Shown one piece after another: positions 54,387 through 64,000 of a stretch of 64,000 bases of DNA. The notes beneath the pieces were generated by a model that was not told where the DNA came from, searched no databases, and saw only the letters and a list, made by a program, of their open reading frames with translations. The stretch lies in the NCBI RefSeq assembly GCF_011605345.1, contig NZ_JAAOXM010000005.1, forward strand, positions 434,001-498,000, read 5' to 3'. The stretch's first letter is position 1, and the number at the start of each line of letters is the position of its first letter. Position numbers and translations under genes: made by a program. This stretch comes from Burkholderia sp. D-99. Its GTDB lineage: Bacteria; Pseudomonadota; Gammaproteobacteria; Burkholderiales; Burkholderiaceae.

Positions 54387-55811
54387 ATGAAGCTCTACGA
54401 GAAATTTGCAAACGACATAGAGAGACTCATCCGGCAAGGCGTATATCGACACGGCGATCGTGTGCCGTCGGTGCGGCAGGCGAGCCAGCAGCACCGGATC
54501 AGCATCACGACCGTGCTGCACGCGTATCTGCTGCTGGAAAGCCGCGGGCTGCTGGAGAGTCGCCCGCAGTCCGGCTATTTCGTGAACCTGCGGCGCGACG
54601 ACCGCAATGCGCCGGTGCGCGAGCTGCGGCCGTCGAAGCCGATCGCGATCTCGTCGTCGGTCGACGTGAGCCGGCTCGTGCTGTCGACGCTGCGCTCGAT
54701 CGGCACCGACGACGCGGTGCCGCTCGGCTCGCCGTATCCGGACCCGAGCCTGTTCCCGTTCGAGAAGCTGAACCGCTACGCGTATGCGGCCGGCCGCGAC
54801 AAGTCGCTGTGGGGCGTGACGGACGGGCTGCCGCCCGGACATCCGCGGCTGATCCGGCAGATCGCACGCCGTTACCTGGAAAACGGGATGTCGGTGGACC
54901 CGAACGAGATCATCGTGACGGTCGGCGCGACGGAGGCGATCAATCTGTGCCTGCAGGCCGTCGCGAAGCCGGGCGACACGGTCGCGGTGGAATCGCCGAC
55001 GTTCTACGCGATGCTGCATGCGATCGAGCGGATGGGGATGAAGGCGATCGAGGTGGCGACGCACCCGGAATACGGGATCGACATCGCGGCGCTGGCCGCG
55101 ATTGCGAAGTCGCAGCCGATCGCCGCGTGCATGGTGATGCCGAACTTCCAGAACCCGCTCGGCTTCCAGATGCCCGACGAGCGCAAGCGCGAACTGGTGG
55201 CGTTCGCCGCGAAAGCCGACCTGCCGGTTATCGAGAACGGTGTGTACAACGAACTGTACTTCGGCAACATGCATCCCAGCACGCTGAAGTCGTTCGACCG
55301 CCACGACATCGTGCTGCATTGCTCGTCGTTCTCGAAGAGCCTGACGGCCGCGTACCGGATCGGCTGGGCGCTGCCGGGCCGCTATCGCGAGCAGGTCGAG
55401 AAGCTGAAGTTCCTGAACACGCTCGCGACGCCGTCGTTGCCGCAGCTCGCGATCGCGGAGTTTCTCGAACGCGACGGCTACGAGCATCATCTGCGGCGGA
55501 TTCGCAAGGCGTATGCGCAGCAGGCGAACCTGATGCGCACGATGGTGTCGCGGTTCTTCCCGGAAGGCACGCGCATCTCGAGCCCGGCGGGCGGCTATGT
55601 GCTGTGGATCGAGTTGCCCGCGCAGGTCGATGCGATGCGGCTGTACCAGCTCGCGCTGGAGCAGGGCATCACGATCGGGCCGGGCTACATGTTCTCGATC
55701 GCGGACAGTTTCCGGAACTTCATCCGTCTGAACTACAGCAGCCCGTGGTCGCCGGAGATCGAGCAGGCGGTGATCACGGTCGGCAAGCTTGCCGCATACT
55801 GCCTCGACTGA
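54387..55811 (+). CDS. MocR-type GntR regulator with aminotransferase domain
   Basis: 474 residues. GntR winged helix at 1-70 (YEKFANDIERLIRQGVYRHGDRVPSVRQASQQHRISITTVLHAYLLLESRGLLESRPQSGYFV), then a fold-type I aminotransferase domain from about 100. PLP-binding Lys is in SSFSKSLTAAYRIGWALPG, and the TVGATEAINLCLQAV and VIENGVYNELYF segments fit. These proteins act as PLP-responsive activators, commonly of vitamin B6, GABA or taurine genes. The target here is not clear, since the neighbouring gene is a formate dehydrogenase on the other strand. Confidence 0.93.
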   Translation: MKLYEKFANDIERLIRQGVYRHGDRVPSVRQASQQHRISITTVLHAYLLLESRGLLESRPQSGYFVNLRRDDRNAPVRELRPSKPIAISSSVDVSRLVLSTLRSIGTDDAVPLGSPYPDPSLFPFEKLNRYAYAAGRDKSLWGVTDGLPPGHPRLIRQIARRYLENGMSVDPNEIIVTVGATEAINLCLQAVAKPGDTVAVESPTFYAMLHAIERMGMKAIEVATHPEYGIDIAALAAIAKSQPIAACMVMPNFQNPLGFQMPDERKRELVAFAAKADLPVIENGVYNELYFGNMHPSTLKSFDRHDIVLHCSSFSKSLTAAYRIGWALPGRYREQVEKLKFLNTLATPSLPQLAIAEFLERDGYEHHLRRIRKAYAQQANLMRTMVSRFFPEGTRISSPAGGYVLWIELPAQVDAMRLYQLALEQGITIGPGYMFSIADSFRNFIRLNYSSPWSPEIEQAVITVGKLAAYCLD

Positions 55812-55845
55812 CCGTGCCGCCGCGTATCGTGCGCGGCGCCGGGCG

Positions 55846-57006
55846 TCACGTCAGCCGGTACGACTGCGCGCCCGTTCCCGCGAGCGTGCCGCCGTCGACG
55901 ATCAGGTATTCATTGCGGATCGGCTTGCCTTCGAACCAGCATTGCAGGATCTCCAGCGTGCCGGCCGCATAGCGTGCCTGTGCGGACAGCGACGTGCCGG
56001 AGATGTGCGGTGTCATCCCGTTGAACGGCATCGCGCGCCACGGGTGATCGGCCGGCGCCGGCTGGGGGAACCACACGTCGCCGCCGTAACCCGCGAGATG
56101 CCCGGACGTGACGGCATTCACGACCGCGTCGCGATCGACCAGCTTCGCGCGCGCGGTGTTGATCAGGTACGCGCCGCGCTTCATGCGCGCGATCATCGCC
56201 GCGTCGAACAGGTGCTCGGTCGACGGGTACAGCGGGATCTGCAGGTTGACGATGTCGACGGCGCTCGCGAGCGACGCGGCATCGGCGTGATAGGTGAGCG
56301 CGAGTTCCTGCTCGACCGATGCGTCGAGCCGGTGGCGCTGCGTGTAGTGCAGCTGCAGGCCGAACGGCTTCAGCCGGCGCAGCACGGCGAGCCCGATGCG
56401 CCCCGCGCCGACCGTGCCGAAATGCATGCCTTCGACGTCGTAGCTGCGCGACACGCAATCGGCGATGTTCCAGCCGCCCTGCTGCGCGATCGCATGCGAC
56501 GGCAGGTAGTTGCGCACCAGCGCGAGCGTCGTCATCACGACGTGCTCGGCCACGCTGATGCTGTTCGAGCCGGTGACTTCGGCGACGGTGACATGGGCGC
56601 GCGCGGCGGCGTCGAGATCGACGTGATCGGAACCGATGCCGGCCGTCAGCGCGAGCTTGAGCTTCGGCGCGCGGGCGATCCGCTCGGCCGTCAGGTACGC
56701 GGGCCAGAACGGCTGCGAGATCACCACGTCCGCTTCGGGCAGCCGGCGCTCGAATTCGGAATCGGGGCCGTCCTTGTCGCTCGTGACGATCAGCGTGTGG
56801 CCGTGCGCTTCCAGATAGCCGCGCAACCCGAGCGCGCCGGACACCGAGCCGACGAGTTCGCCGGGCCGGAAGCCGGGCGGGCCGGCCGGCGTCGGCGCGG
56901 TTTGCCCGTCCGCGTAGTGCGTGATGACCGGAATCGCATCGCGCACGTAGCGCGGCGGATAGCCGTCGACGGGATCGGGGTAGAGCACGCACAGGATGGT
57001 GGCCAT
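55846..57006 (-). CDS. fdh: NADP-dependent formate dehydrogenase (D-2-hydroxyacid dehydrogenase family)
   Basis: 386 residues from the ATG at 57006 (AGGAG upstream), the exact length of NADP-formate dehydrogenase from B. stabilis, and the sequence agrees with it closely from memory. GAGRIG (200-205) is the dinucleotide turn; the next strand reads YTQRH, with Gln223 in place of the Asp that fixes NAD specificity in Candida or Pseudomonas enzymes, implying NADP preference. Catalytic Arg in INTARAKLV and His in TPHISGTS are visible. It oxidises formate to CO2, making NADPH in the cytoplasm. A metal-free enzyme, it does not need the molybdenum genes. Confidence 0.95.
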   Translation of the reverse strand: MATILCVLYPDPVDGYPPRYVRDAIPVITHYADGQTAPTPAGPPGFRPGELVGSVSGALGLRGYLEAHGHTLIVTSDKDGPDSEFERRLPEADVVISQPFWPAYLTAERIARAPKLKLALTAGIGSDHVDLDAAARAHVTVAEVTGSNSISVAEHVVMTTLALVRNYLPSHAIAQQGGWNIADCVSRSYDVEGMHFGTVGAGRIGLAVLRRLKPFGLQLHYTQRHRLDASVEQELALTYHADAASLASAVDIVNLQIPLYPSTEHLFDAAMIARMKRGAYLINTARAKLVDRDAVVNAVTSGHLAGYGGDVWFPQPAPADHPWRAMPFNGMTPHISGTSLSAQARYAAGTLEILQCWFEGKPIRNEYLIVDGGTLAGTGAQSYRLT

Positions 57007-57243
57007 CGGGTAGCACTCCTGGTGACAGGGTGAAGGGGCGGTATGCGGATTGCTCAGGATGCGCGACGTGCCCCGCATGCAACGGGTGTGTTGCGCCGCA
57101 ACGTTGATGACGTTCTACGCCCGTCATGGCTCGCGTACAAGCTACAGTCGGTGTTTGCGTGCGCTGCGGGGGCGTCTGTACCTGTTCTTTTCATGGGGGA
57201 CGCCGATAATGGGATCGTTACCTGACTCTGCGGGAGCGACGTC

Positions 57244-58776
57244 ATGTCCGGAAGCGATTCCTCGTCTTCACGCCCCGATCTCACGCAAGGCGTCGCGCTC
57301 GACGATCTCGCCGACGGCGCGATGATCGAGGGCCACGTCGGCGACGCAGCAGTGCTGCTCGTGCGCCGCGCCGACGAACTGTTTGCCGTGGGCGCGCAGT
57401 GCCCGCACTACGGCGCGCCATTGGCCGACGGCCTGCTGGAGGGCGACACGATCCACTGTCCGTGGCATCACGCAGCGTTCTGCCTGCGCACGGGCGAACT
57501 GCTGCGCGCACCGGCGCTAGACGGCCTGCCGTGCTGGCGCGTCGAACGCCGCGACGGCCGCGCCGTCGTGCTCGATGCGCGACCAGCTGCCGCGCCGCCC
57601 ACGCTGGATGCGGCCGGACTGCCCGCGTCGGTGGTGATCGTCGGCGGCGGCGCCGCCGCGATCGCGGCCGCCGTGACGCTGCGGCAGGCGGGCTATCCGC
57701 ACCCCGTCACACTGCTCACCGCGGATGCCGATCCGCCGTACGACCGGCCGAACCTGTCGAAAGACTATCTCGCCGGCACGGCCGACGCCGACTGGCTGCC
57801 GCTGCGCGCGCCGTCGTTCTACACCGACCATCGGATCGACGTGCGGTGCGGCACGCGTGTCGCGCGGCTCGATCCCGCGCAACAGGCGGTCGAACTGGCC
57901 GACGGCAGCCGCGTCGGGTACGGCGCGCTGCTGCTGGCAACGGGCGCCGAGCCTAACCGGCTGACCGTGCCCGGCGCGGATCTTCCGCACGTGTGCGTGC
58001 TGCGCTCGCGCGCCGATTGCGACGCGCTGATCGGCAAGCTGAAGACGGCACACCGCTGTGTCGTGGTCGGCGCGAGCTTCATCGGGCTCGAGGCGGCCGC
58101 TGCGCTGCGCACGCGCGGGCTCGACGTGCAGGTCGTCGCGCCCGATGCACATCCGATGGCGCACGTGCTCGGCGAGGCGCTCGGCGACACGATCAAGGCA
58201 CTGCACGAGTCGCACGGCGTCGTGTTCCATCTCGGCGCGACGCCGGTGCGGATCACGCCGGACAGCGTGACACTGTCGACCGGCGACGTGCTGCCGGCCG
58301 ATGTCGTGGTGGTCGGCATCGGCGTGCATCCGAACGTGGCGCTCGCGCAGGACGCGGGGCTGGCCGTCGAGCGCGGCGTGACGGTCGACCGCTTCCTTCA
58401 GACGAGTGTGCCCGGCATCTACGCGGCCGGCGACATCGCGCGCTGGCCCGATCCGCTGACGGGCGAGCGCATTCGCGTCGAGCACTGGGTCGTTGCCGAG
58501 CGGCAGGGCATCGCCGCGGCGCGCAACATGCTCGGCCAGCAGCGCCCGTTCGATGCGGTGCCGTTCTTCTGGAGCCAGCATTACGACCTGACGATCAACT
58601 ATGTCGGGCATGCGGAGCAATGGGATCGTGTCGAGATCGACGGCGACCTCGGCGCGCACGACTGCTCGATCGCGTACTGGCGCGGCGACACGCGGCTCGC
58701 GGTCGTGACGATCGGCCGCGATCTCGACAGCCTGAAGGCGGAAGCGGCATTCGAGCGGCAGATTGCAGCCGCGTGA
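57244..58776 (+). CDS. Rieske [2Fe-2S] / FAD-dependent ferredoxin reductase fusion
   Basis: 510 residues. Rieske domain at 20-110 with CPHYGAP (Cys53, His55) and HCPWHHAAF (Cys72, His75). The remainder is an FAD-dependent pyridine nucleotide-disulphide reductase domain: VVIVGGGAAAIAAAVTLRQ, ANDPPYDRPNLSKDYL and CVVVGASFIGLEAAAAL, with GIYAAGDIARWPDP. Similar proteins (AIFL/Nfr-type) transfer electrons between NAD(P)H and an iron-sulfur partner. It is divergent from the formate dehydrogenase, but no functional link is shown. Confidence 0.92.
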   Translation: MSGSDSSSSRPDLTQGVALDDLADGAMIEGHVGDAAVLLVRRADELFAVGAQCPHYGAPLADGLLEGDTIHCPWHHAAFCLRTGELLRAPALDGLPCWRVERRDGRAVVLDARPAAAPPTLDAAGLPASVVIVGGGAAAIAAAVTLRQAGYPHPVTLLTADADPPYDRPNLSKDYLAGTADADWLPLRAPSFYTDHRIDVRCGTRVARLDPAQQAVELADGSRVGYGALLLATGAEPNRLTVPGADLPHVCVLRSRADCDALIGKLKTAHRCVVVGASFIGLEAAAALRTRGLDVQVVAPDAHPMAHVLGEALGDTIKALHESHGVVFHLGATPVRITPDSVTLSTGDVLPADVVVVGIGVHPNVALAQDAGLAVERGVTVDRFLQTSVPGIYAAGDIARWPDPLTGERIRVEHWVVAERQGIAAARNMLGQQRPFDAVPFFWSQHYDLTINYVGHAEQWDRVEIDGDLGAHDCSIAYWRGDTRLAVVTIGRDLDSLKAEAAFERQIAAA

Positions 58777-58835
58777 CAGACGCGTACCCGCCGCGTAACA
58801 GCGGCGTGACGACATGATTCGATCCTGGAGGCGAG

Positions 58836-59213
58836 ATGAGTCCCGAAGTCCGTGCACGTTTCGAAACCGAGTTTGCGCCACGCATCGCGGCGCGCGTGCT
58901 CTGCCTGTATCAGCCTGGTGAAGTGCGCGTGAACGTCGTGCCGCACGACGGGCAGGGGAGCCCGACCTGCGTGGACGTGATCGGCCTCACGTCGACGGTC
59001 GGGCTGCCGAACCGGCTGAACGCGCGGCTCGTGTGGCGCGACGATGCGATCGATGCGTTGCTGGCCGAGCCTGACCGCAGCCGCTTCGACCGCTATCTCG
59101 CGGCGCTGCCGGTCACGATCGAACGCTGGCAGATGGCATTGCCGGTCGACTTCAGCACGCGGACCCAGCGCGACCGCGAGATCCTGATCGGCGATCTCGA
59201 TTTCGATGCGTGA
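58836..59213 (+). CDS. Conserved-looking hypothetical protein
   Basis: 125 residues; GGAGGC upstream. Hydrophilic, mixed alpha/beta (MSPEVRARFETEFAPRIAARVLCLYQPGEVRVNVVP, ADRSRFDRYLAALPVTIERW, DREILIGDLDFDA). No motif recognised. 60 bases after the Rieske protein on the same strand. Confidence 0.6.
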   Translation: MSPEVRARFETEFAPRIAARVLCLYQPGEVRVNVVPHDGQGSPTCVDVIGLTSTVGLPNRLNARLVWRDDAIDALLAEPDRSRFDRYLAALPVTIERWQMALPVDFSTRTQRDREILIGDLDFDA

Positions 59214-59262
59214 AACGCGCGGTATGACGCCGGCCGGCGACGCGCCGATGAACCGCGCGACG

Positions 59263-59481
59263 TTACCGGTCGCGCGTCTTGACGATCACGCGGCCCTGGT
59301 CGATGCCGCCGCGCAGCGCTTCGTCGCACGTGAGCCATTCGGGTGTGACGAGCTCGGGCGCGGGCAGGTCGACCGGCGCGCCGTCGCGGAAGATCCGCAC
59401 CTGCGCAACCCACGCGCCGTTTGCGTTGCGCGTCGCGTCGACGCGAATCTCGTGATCCATGAAGGTGTCGGTGGCTTGCAT
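59263..59481 (-). CDS. Small hypothetical protein
   Basis: 72 residues, convergent with the preceding gene. MQATDTFMDHEIRVDATRNANGAWVAQVRIFRDGAPVDLPAPELVTPEWLTCDEALRGGIDQGRVIVKTRDR, with the first line reading like a beta-hairpin protein. CGGAG lies before the start region. No family recognised. Confidence 0.55.
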   Translation of the reverse strand: MQATDTFMDHEIRVDATRNANGAWVAQVRIFRDGAPVDLPAPELVTPEWLTCDEALRGGIDQGRVIVKTRDR

Positions 59482-59572
59482 CGTTCGGGGCCCTCCGTCG
59501 TGCGTGAACGCGGTGCGTCGATCGTAGCAGCATGGCGTGCGAAGTGCACCGGAAACGAAGCGGAACCTGTGC

Positions 59573-59668
59573 GCGATTCGACACGCGATTCGACACGCGA
59601 TTCGACACGCGATTCGACACGCGATTCGACACGCACATCGACGCGCAAATCGACACGCACATCGACAC
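59573..59668. repeat. Tandem 12-base repeat upstream of marC
   Basis: Eight units of 12 bases: five perfect GCGATTCGACAC copies (59573-59632), then three degenerate copies (GCACATCGACGC, GCAAATCGACAC, GCACATCGACAC). The tract ends 19 bases before the marC GTG, so copy number could alter promoter or ribosome-site spacing. Confidence 0.95.
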
Positions 59669-59687
59669 GTGAGACGGGAGTGACCCT

Positions 59688-60326
59688 GTGGCCTTCGACC
59701 TGACCTTTTCGATCAAGGTGTTCGCGGCGCTGTTCGCGATCATGAACCCGATCGCGAACATCCCGGTGTTCCTGTCGCTGACCGAAGGTGCGGCGGATGG
59801 CGTGCGCCGCAAGGTCGCGCTGACGGCCGCGATCGGCGTGACGGTCGGTTGCATCGTGTCGGCCGTCGCGGGTGGCGCGATCCTGCACGTGTTCGGCCTG
59901 ACGATCGACGATTTCCGCCTCGCGGGCGGGCTGCTGGTGCTGCTGATCGCGCTGTCGATGCTGCACGGTGCGCCGAGCCGCCAGCATTCGCCGGGCGACG
60001 ACGAAGGCGCCGACCCGGCGGCCACCGAGAGCGTCGCGATCTATCCGCTGACGATCCCGCTGCTCGTCGGCCCCGGCACGATCGCGACGATGATCGTGCT
60101 CGGGCACAGCGCGTTCTCGACCGGGCAGGAACTCGCGTTCGCGCTCGGGCTCGTCGCGTTTCTCGTGTTGCTGGCCGTTTCGTTACTGTCCGCGCCGCTG
60201 ATCGGCCATTACCTGTCACCGCGCGTGACGGCGGTGACCCAGCGCCTGATGGGGATGATCCTCGCGGCGATCGCGATGCAGATGATCGTCGCGAGCCTGA
60301 AGGCCGCGTTCGGGCTGCCGCATTGA
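59688..60326 (+). CDS. MarC-family membrane protein
   Basis: 212 residues from GTG 59688 with GGGAG upstream. Six hydrophobic spans; the pattern FDLTFSIKVFAALFAIMNPIANIPVFLSLTEGA and later YPLTIPLLVGPGTIATMIVLGHS are diagnostic of MarC. Function is unresolved; the early link to multiple antibiotic resistance has not held up. The 12-base repeats lie just upstream. Confidence 0.92.
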   Translation: MAFDLTFSIKVFAALFAIMNPIANIPVFLSLTEGAADGVRRKVALTAAIGVTVGCIVSAVAGGAILHVFGLTIDDFRLAGGLLVLLIALSMLHGAPSRQHSPGDDEGADPAATESVAIYPLTIPLLVGPGTIATMIVLGHSAFSTGQELAFALGLVAFLVLLAVSLLSAPLIGHYLSPRVTAVTQRLMGMILAAIAMQMIVASLKAAFGLPH

Positions 60327-60372
60327 GCGCGGCGCGTCCGGAATCGGTGGCCATGATTTTACGGAGTGGTGG

Positions 60373-60837
60373 ATGAATACGCTGATTGCATTGTCCTATC
60401 CAGATCTCGCTGATGCCCATCGTGCGCTCGCCGAACCCGGGGCGTTGCGCGACCGGCATGTCGTCGCGCTGTCGGGCGTCGTGATCGTCGAGTGCACGAC
60501 CGACGGACAGTTGCGCACGCATTCGGTCGATCCCGGGCGCGTGTCATCCGGATCGCTGCTCGACAGCGTGGTCGAGCACATCGAATCGTCGCTCGATGCA
60601 TGGCGCGAGCGGCCGGTGGACGACGCGCTGATCGACCGCGTCGCGCGCAAGGCGCGCCCGGGCACCGTGTCGATGGGGCTGACCGCGACGCAACTCGACA
60701 TCTACGCGCTGAGCGCGGCGCTCGCACCGTTCGGCGGAGAAGTGACCGACACGACGCTGTCGATCGACGACGAACTGAAGCTCGTCGAAGCGATCTCGAA
60801 AGCGCGCGACGGCGGCAGTCGTTCGGGGGCCGACTGA
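60373..60837 (+). CDS. DUF1269-like hypothetical protein
   Basis: 154 residues; ATTTTACGGAG-type site upstream. The start MNTLIALSYPDLADAHRALAEPGALR has the pattern common to DUF1269-type proteins. The rest is helical and acidic near the end (DDELKLVEAISKARDGGSRSGAD). Not clearly membrane spanning. Function unknown. Confidence 0.7.
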   Translation: MNTLIALSYPDLADAHRALAEPGALRDRHVVALSGVVIVECTTDGQLRTHSVDPGRVSSGSLLDSVVEHIESSLDAWRERPVDDALIDRVARKARPGTVSMGLTATQLDIYALSAALAPFGGEVTDTTLSIDDELKLVEAISKARDGGSRSGAD

Positions 60838-61306
60838 CTGACGAGCCGCACCGTGCGCTCGGTGAGCGACAAGTGAATCGGCGGGGTCTGACGCGAACGA
60901 AAGCCATCGAACCGCGGCGTATCGTCATCAACCGTTTTCGACATGCGAAAAGTCAGGCCGGAAAGTTTGACCGCATAGATCGATGAAGTGTGCAAAAGAG
61001 GTGATCAGGACGACTTCACGCCGCATGATCCGTTCGAAAGCGATGGCATTCTTACCGATCGCGCCGCATTGAATCTGGCAATGCAGGTGGCTGGCGCGGA
61101 TAGATTTATTCGATGATCGGCGTGTGCGCGACATCGCTCTTCTATACTGACAGGGACTGCTTTTCACGGGAGGACAGCCAGTCGGTACGAGCGCATCGAT
61201 CGTGCCGTATCGTCGAGCGACCGGTGGCCGGACCTCGCAGCGATCCACCGTGATCCGCCGCGGTCCCGGCAGACACGCGTGCCGGGCCGCTTCACAAGGA
61301 GGCACG
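60838..61306. other. Region upstream of the sigma-54 activator
   Basis: About 470 bases with lower GC in the middle (61,000-61,150). It is the probable promoter region of the activator. No gene, hairpin or -24/-12 promoter was convincingly seen. Confidence 0.4.
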
Positions 61307-62674
<1,368 letters not shown>

Positions 62675-62757
62675 TCCCGCGTCGGTCGGGCAAGCGGCCG
62701 GGAGCGCGACCGATGTTCGACCTGTCGTGAACGTGCGCCGGCAATTGCGCCACCTCC

Positions 62758-62964
62758 GTGAGGCTGGTCGCGATCGCGACCGTGCCGCAGGCGCTGCCGC
62801 ATGGCGCGATCGCCACCGATGCGAACGGACGGCTCACCTGCATCAACGCGGCCGCAGCCGCGGCCGGGCATGCCACTGCCGACGCCGTACCGATTCGGCC
62901 CACTGCATGGGCGAGGCGGGACGGTGCGCGAAACGCGTGCCCAAAACTTGCTACCGGTTTGTAA
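62758..62964 (+). pseudogene. PAS-like remnant
   Basis: A 68-codon frame with GAIATDANGRLTCINAAAAAAGHATADAV, which matches the start of a PAS domain (the 'tDanGritfiN.A' strand pair). It ends quickly and has no kinase portion. It may be the remains of a sensor kinase once paired with the activator, or chance; low confidence. Confidence 0.35.
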
Positions 62965-63037
62965 AAAAGCGGTCCCGATGGTCTGCAAGACGGGGTACGA
63001 ACGCACGCGAACCGCGACGCGGGGCGACCGGCCGGCC

Positions 63038-63052
63038 TGGCATGGAAGCTGC
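63038..63052 (+). promoter_or_regulatory. Candidate sigma-54 (-24/-12) promoter before rpoN
   Basis: TGGCATGGAAGCTGC: GG and GC doublets separated by exactly 10 bases as in the consensus TGGCACG-N4-TTGC, with C instead of the first T of TTGC. The -12 element ends 50 bases before the rpoN ATG. It would make rpoN self-activated; the start site has not been shown. Confidence 0.45.
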
Positions 63053-63102
63053 GTGAATCCCGAATACGAAGCGAATCCCGCGAAACGTCAGGAGGGTCAT
63101 CG

Positions 63103-64000
63103 ATGTCCGTCTCGCTTGCGCTGCAGATGCGACAGCATCTGGCACTTACGCCGAGGCTTCAGCAGTCGCTGCGGTTGCTGCAGTTGTCCTCGCTCGAATT
63201 TCAACAGGAATTGCGGCAGGCGCTCGATCAGAATCCGTTTCTCGACGATGGCCAGGGCGACGAGGAGCCTGCGGCCGACGCAACCGGGCCGCAGGCCGAA
63301 GCCGCGGCGCCCGAAGCGGCGCCCGAACCCGACGTCGCGCGCCCGCCGGACGGCGACGTACCCGAGGTGCCCGAGGTGTCCGAAGTGTCGTTGACGGCCG
63401 CGCCCGCGACGCGCGTCGCCAGTCGCCAGGGCGACGAGGCGGACGGCCTGTCGCCCGGCGAATGGCTGGCCGCGGAACCGTCGCTGCATCAGCAACTGCA
63501 TGATGCATTGCGGCTCTATCCACTGAACAGGCGCGACCGCGAAGCCGCGCGCATCGTGATCGACGCGCTCGACGACGATGGCTACCTGCGCCAGGAGCTC
63601 GCCGAACTGCTGGTCGCGGCGGACCCCGCGCTGCTGTTGTCGGCGCAGGATCTCGCGGTCGCGCTGCGGCTCGTGCAGATGCTCGATCGGCCCGGCATGG
63701 CCGCGCGCTCGCTGTCCGAGTGTCTCGTGCTGCAGCTCGACGCGATCCCGGCCGGTACGCCGGCGCTCGCGGAAGCGAAAGCGATCGCGCGCGAGCATCT
63801 CGAGCGGCTCGCGCGCCGTGAGACGGCCGAGATCCAGCGGCGTATCGGTTGCAACCCGCACACGCTGCAGGCGGCCTGCGCGCTGGTGCGCGGGCTCGAC
63901 CCGCGCCCCGGCAATCATTACGGCAGCACGCGCGGCGACTACGTGGTGCCCGACGTGATCGTGCGCCAGGTGCGCGACGACTGGATCGTGACGATCAACC
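63103..64000 (+). CDS. rpoN: RNA polymerase sigma-54 factor, N-terminal part
   Basis: The first ~299 codons of an RpoN paralogue; the frame runs off the window. ATG 63103 follows GGAGGGTC. Region I (1-50) is the Gln/Leu-rich activator-response helix: MSVSLALQMRQHLALTPRLQQSLRLLQLSSLEFQQELRQALDQNPFL. A long Ala/Pro/Glu-rich region II follows, then the core-binding domain from ~125 (PSLHQQLHDALRLYPLNRRDREAARIVIDALDDDGYL) and the start of region III (CNPHTLQAACALVRGLDPRPGNHY). Burkholderia usually carry more than one rpoN; this copy lies beside its own NtrC-type activator. Confidence 0.94.
   Translation, partial: MSVSLALQMRQHLALTPRLQQSLRLLQLSSLEFQQELRQALDQNPFLDDGQGDEEPAADATGPQAEAAAPEAAPEPDVARPPDGDVPEVPEVSEVSLTAAPATRVASRQGDEADGLSPGEWLAAEPSLHQQLHDALRLYPLNRRDREAARIVIDALDDDGYLRQELAELLVAADPALLLSAQDLAVALRLVQMLDRPGMAARSLSECLVLQLDAIPAGTPALAEAKAIAREHLERLARRETAEIQRRIGCNPHTLQAACALVRGLDPRPGNHYGSTRGDYVVPDVIVRQVRDDWIVTIN

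Noticed and set aside
59573..59668. Possible CRISPR array
   Set aside because: The units are contiguous 12-base repeats without spacers and no cas gene is near.

Overview
The window reads as a high-GC chromosomal segment of a Burkholderia, most likely the Burkholderia cepacia complex. The basis is strong third-position GC codon bias, a trimeric porin ending in Phe, and an NADP-type formate dehydrogenase whose sequence closely resembles, from memory, the Burkholderia stabilis enzyme. The spread of accessory catabolic and stress genes would fit a secondary replicon; that is inference. No rRNA, tRNA, CRISPR array, complete insertion sequence or prophage was seen.

Layout. 0-6.3 kb: the end of a 2-hydroxycarboxylate transporter, then a MurNAc recovery locus (secreted protein, porin, murP PTS permease; divergent murQ; GntR regulator) with shared ATTGGT operators. 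6.4-9.9 kb: AlkB-like membrane hydroxylase, its [2Fe-2S]/FAD reductase and an AraC regulator. 10-14.4 kb: molybdenum cofactor operon fdhD-moeA-moaA-moaE-moaD. 14.8-17.2 kb: cyanide-insensitive bd oxidase. 17.3-20.5 kb: bestrophin, SMI1/KNR4, two VOC proteins and a SnoaL-like protein. 20.6-22 kb: trpS preceded by a Trp-Trp leader peptide and a terminator/antiterminator, i.e. an apparent attenuator.

22.9-32.2 kb is the most distinctive stretch. A tyrosinase operon is followed by a DNase II-like fragment and an R-body (Reb, 'killing trait') locus: four RebB-family proteins, a coiled-coil protein, two unrecognised proteins, an ECF-type sigma factor and a divergent Crp/Fnr regulator. 32.4-39.8 kb: a catabolic cluster (flavin monooxygenase, RidA, DUF1028, ArgE-like M20 hydrolase, LysR, NCS1 permease), then a hexanucleotide repeat and a second RidA. 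39.8-44.9 kb: LysR/MFS pair and a YdeP-type molybdopterin oxidoreductase. 45-47.8 kb: a ClpG/ClpK-type disaggregase.

48.4-51.7 kb carries a family 1 encapsulin shell and a DyP peroxidase with a clear C-terminal encapsulation peptide; an opposite-strand GIY-YIG-like gene lies between shell and cargo. 52-60.8 kb: a LysR HTH-only protein, PsiE, small stress-type proteins, a MocR regulator, NADP-formate dehydrogenase, Rieske/FAD reductase and MarC. 61.3-64 kb: a sigma-54 activator with a receiver domain, a PAS-like remnant, and the start of an rpoN paralogue with a candidate -24/-12 promoter.

Themes: cell-wall sugar recovery, molybdenum-dependent and formate redox chemistry, and protein-based assemblies (R-bodies, an encapsulin, a ClpG disaggregase).
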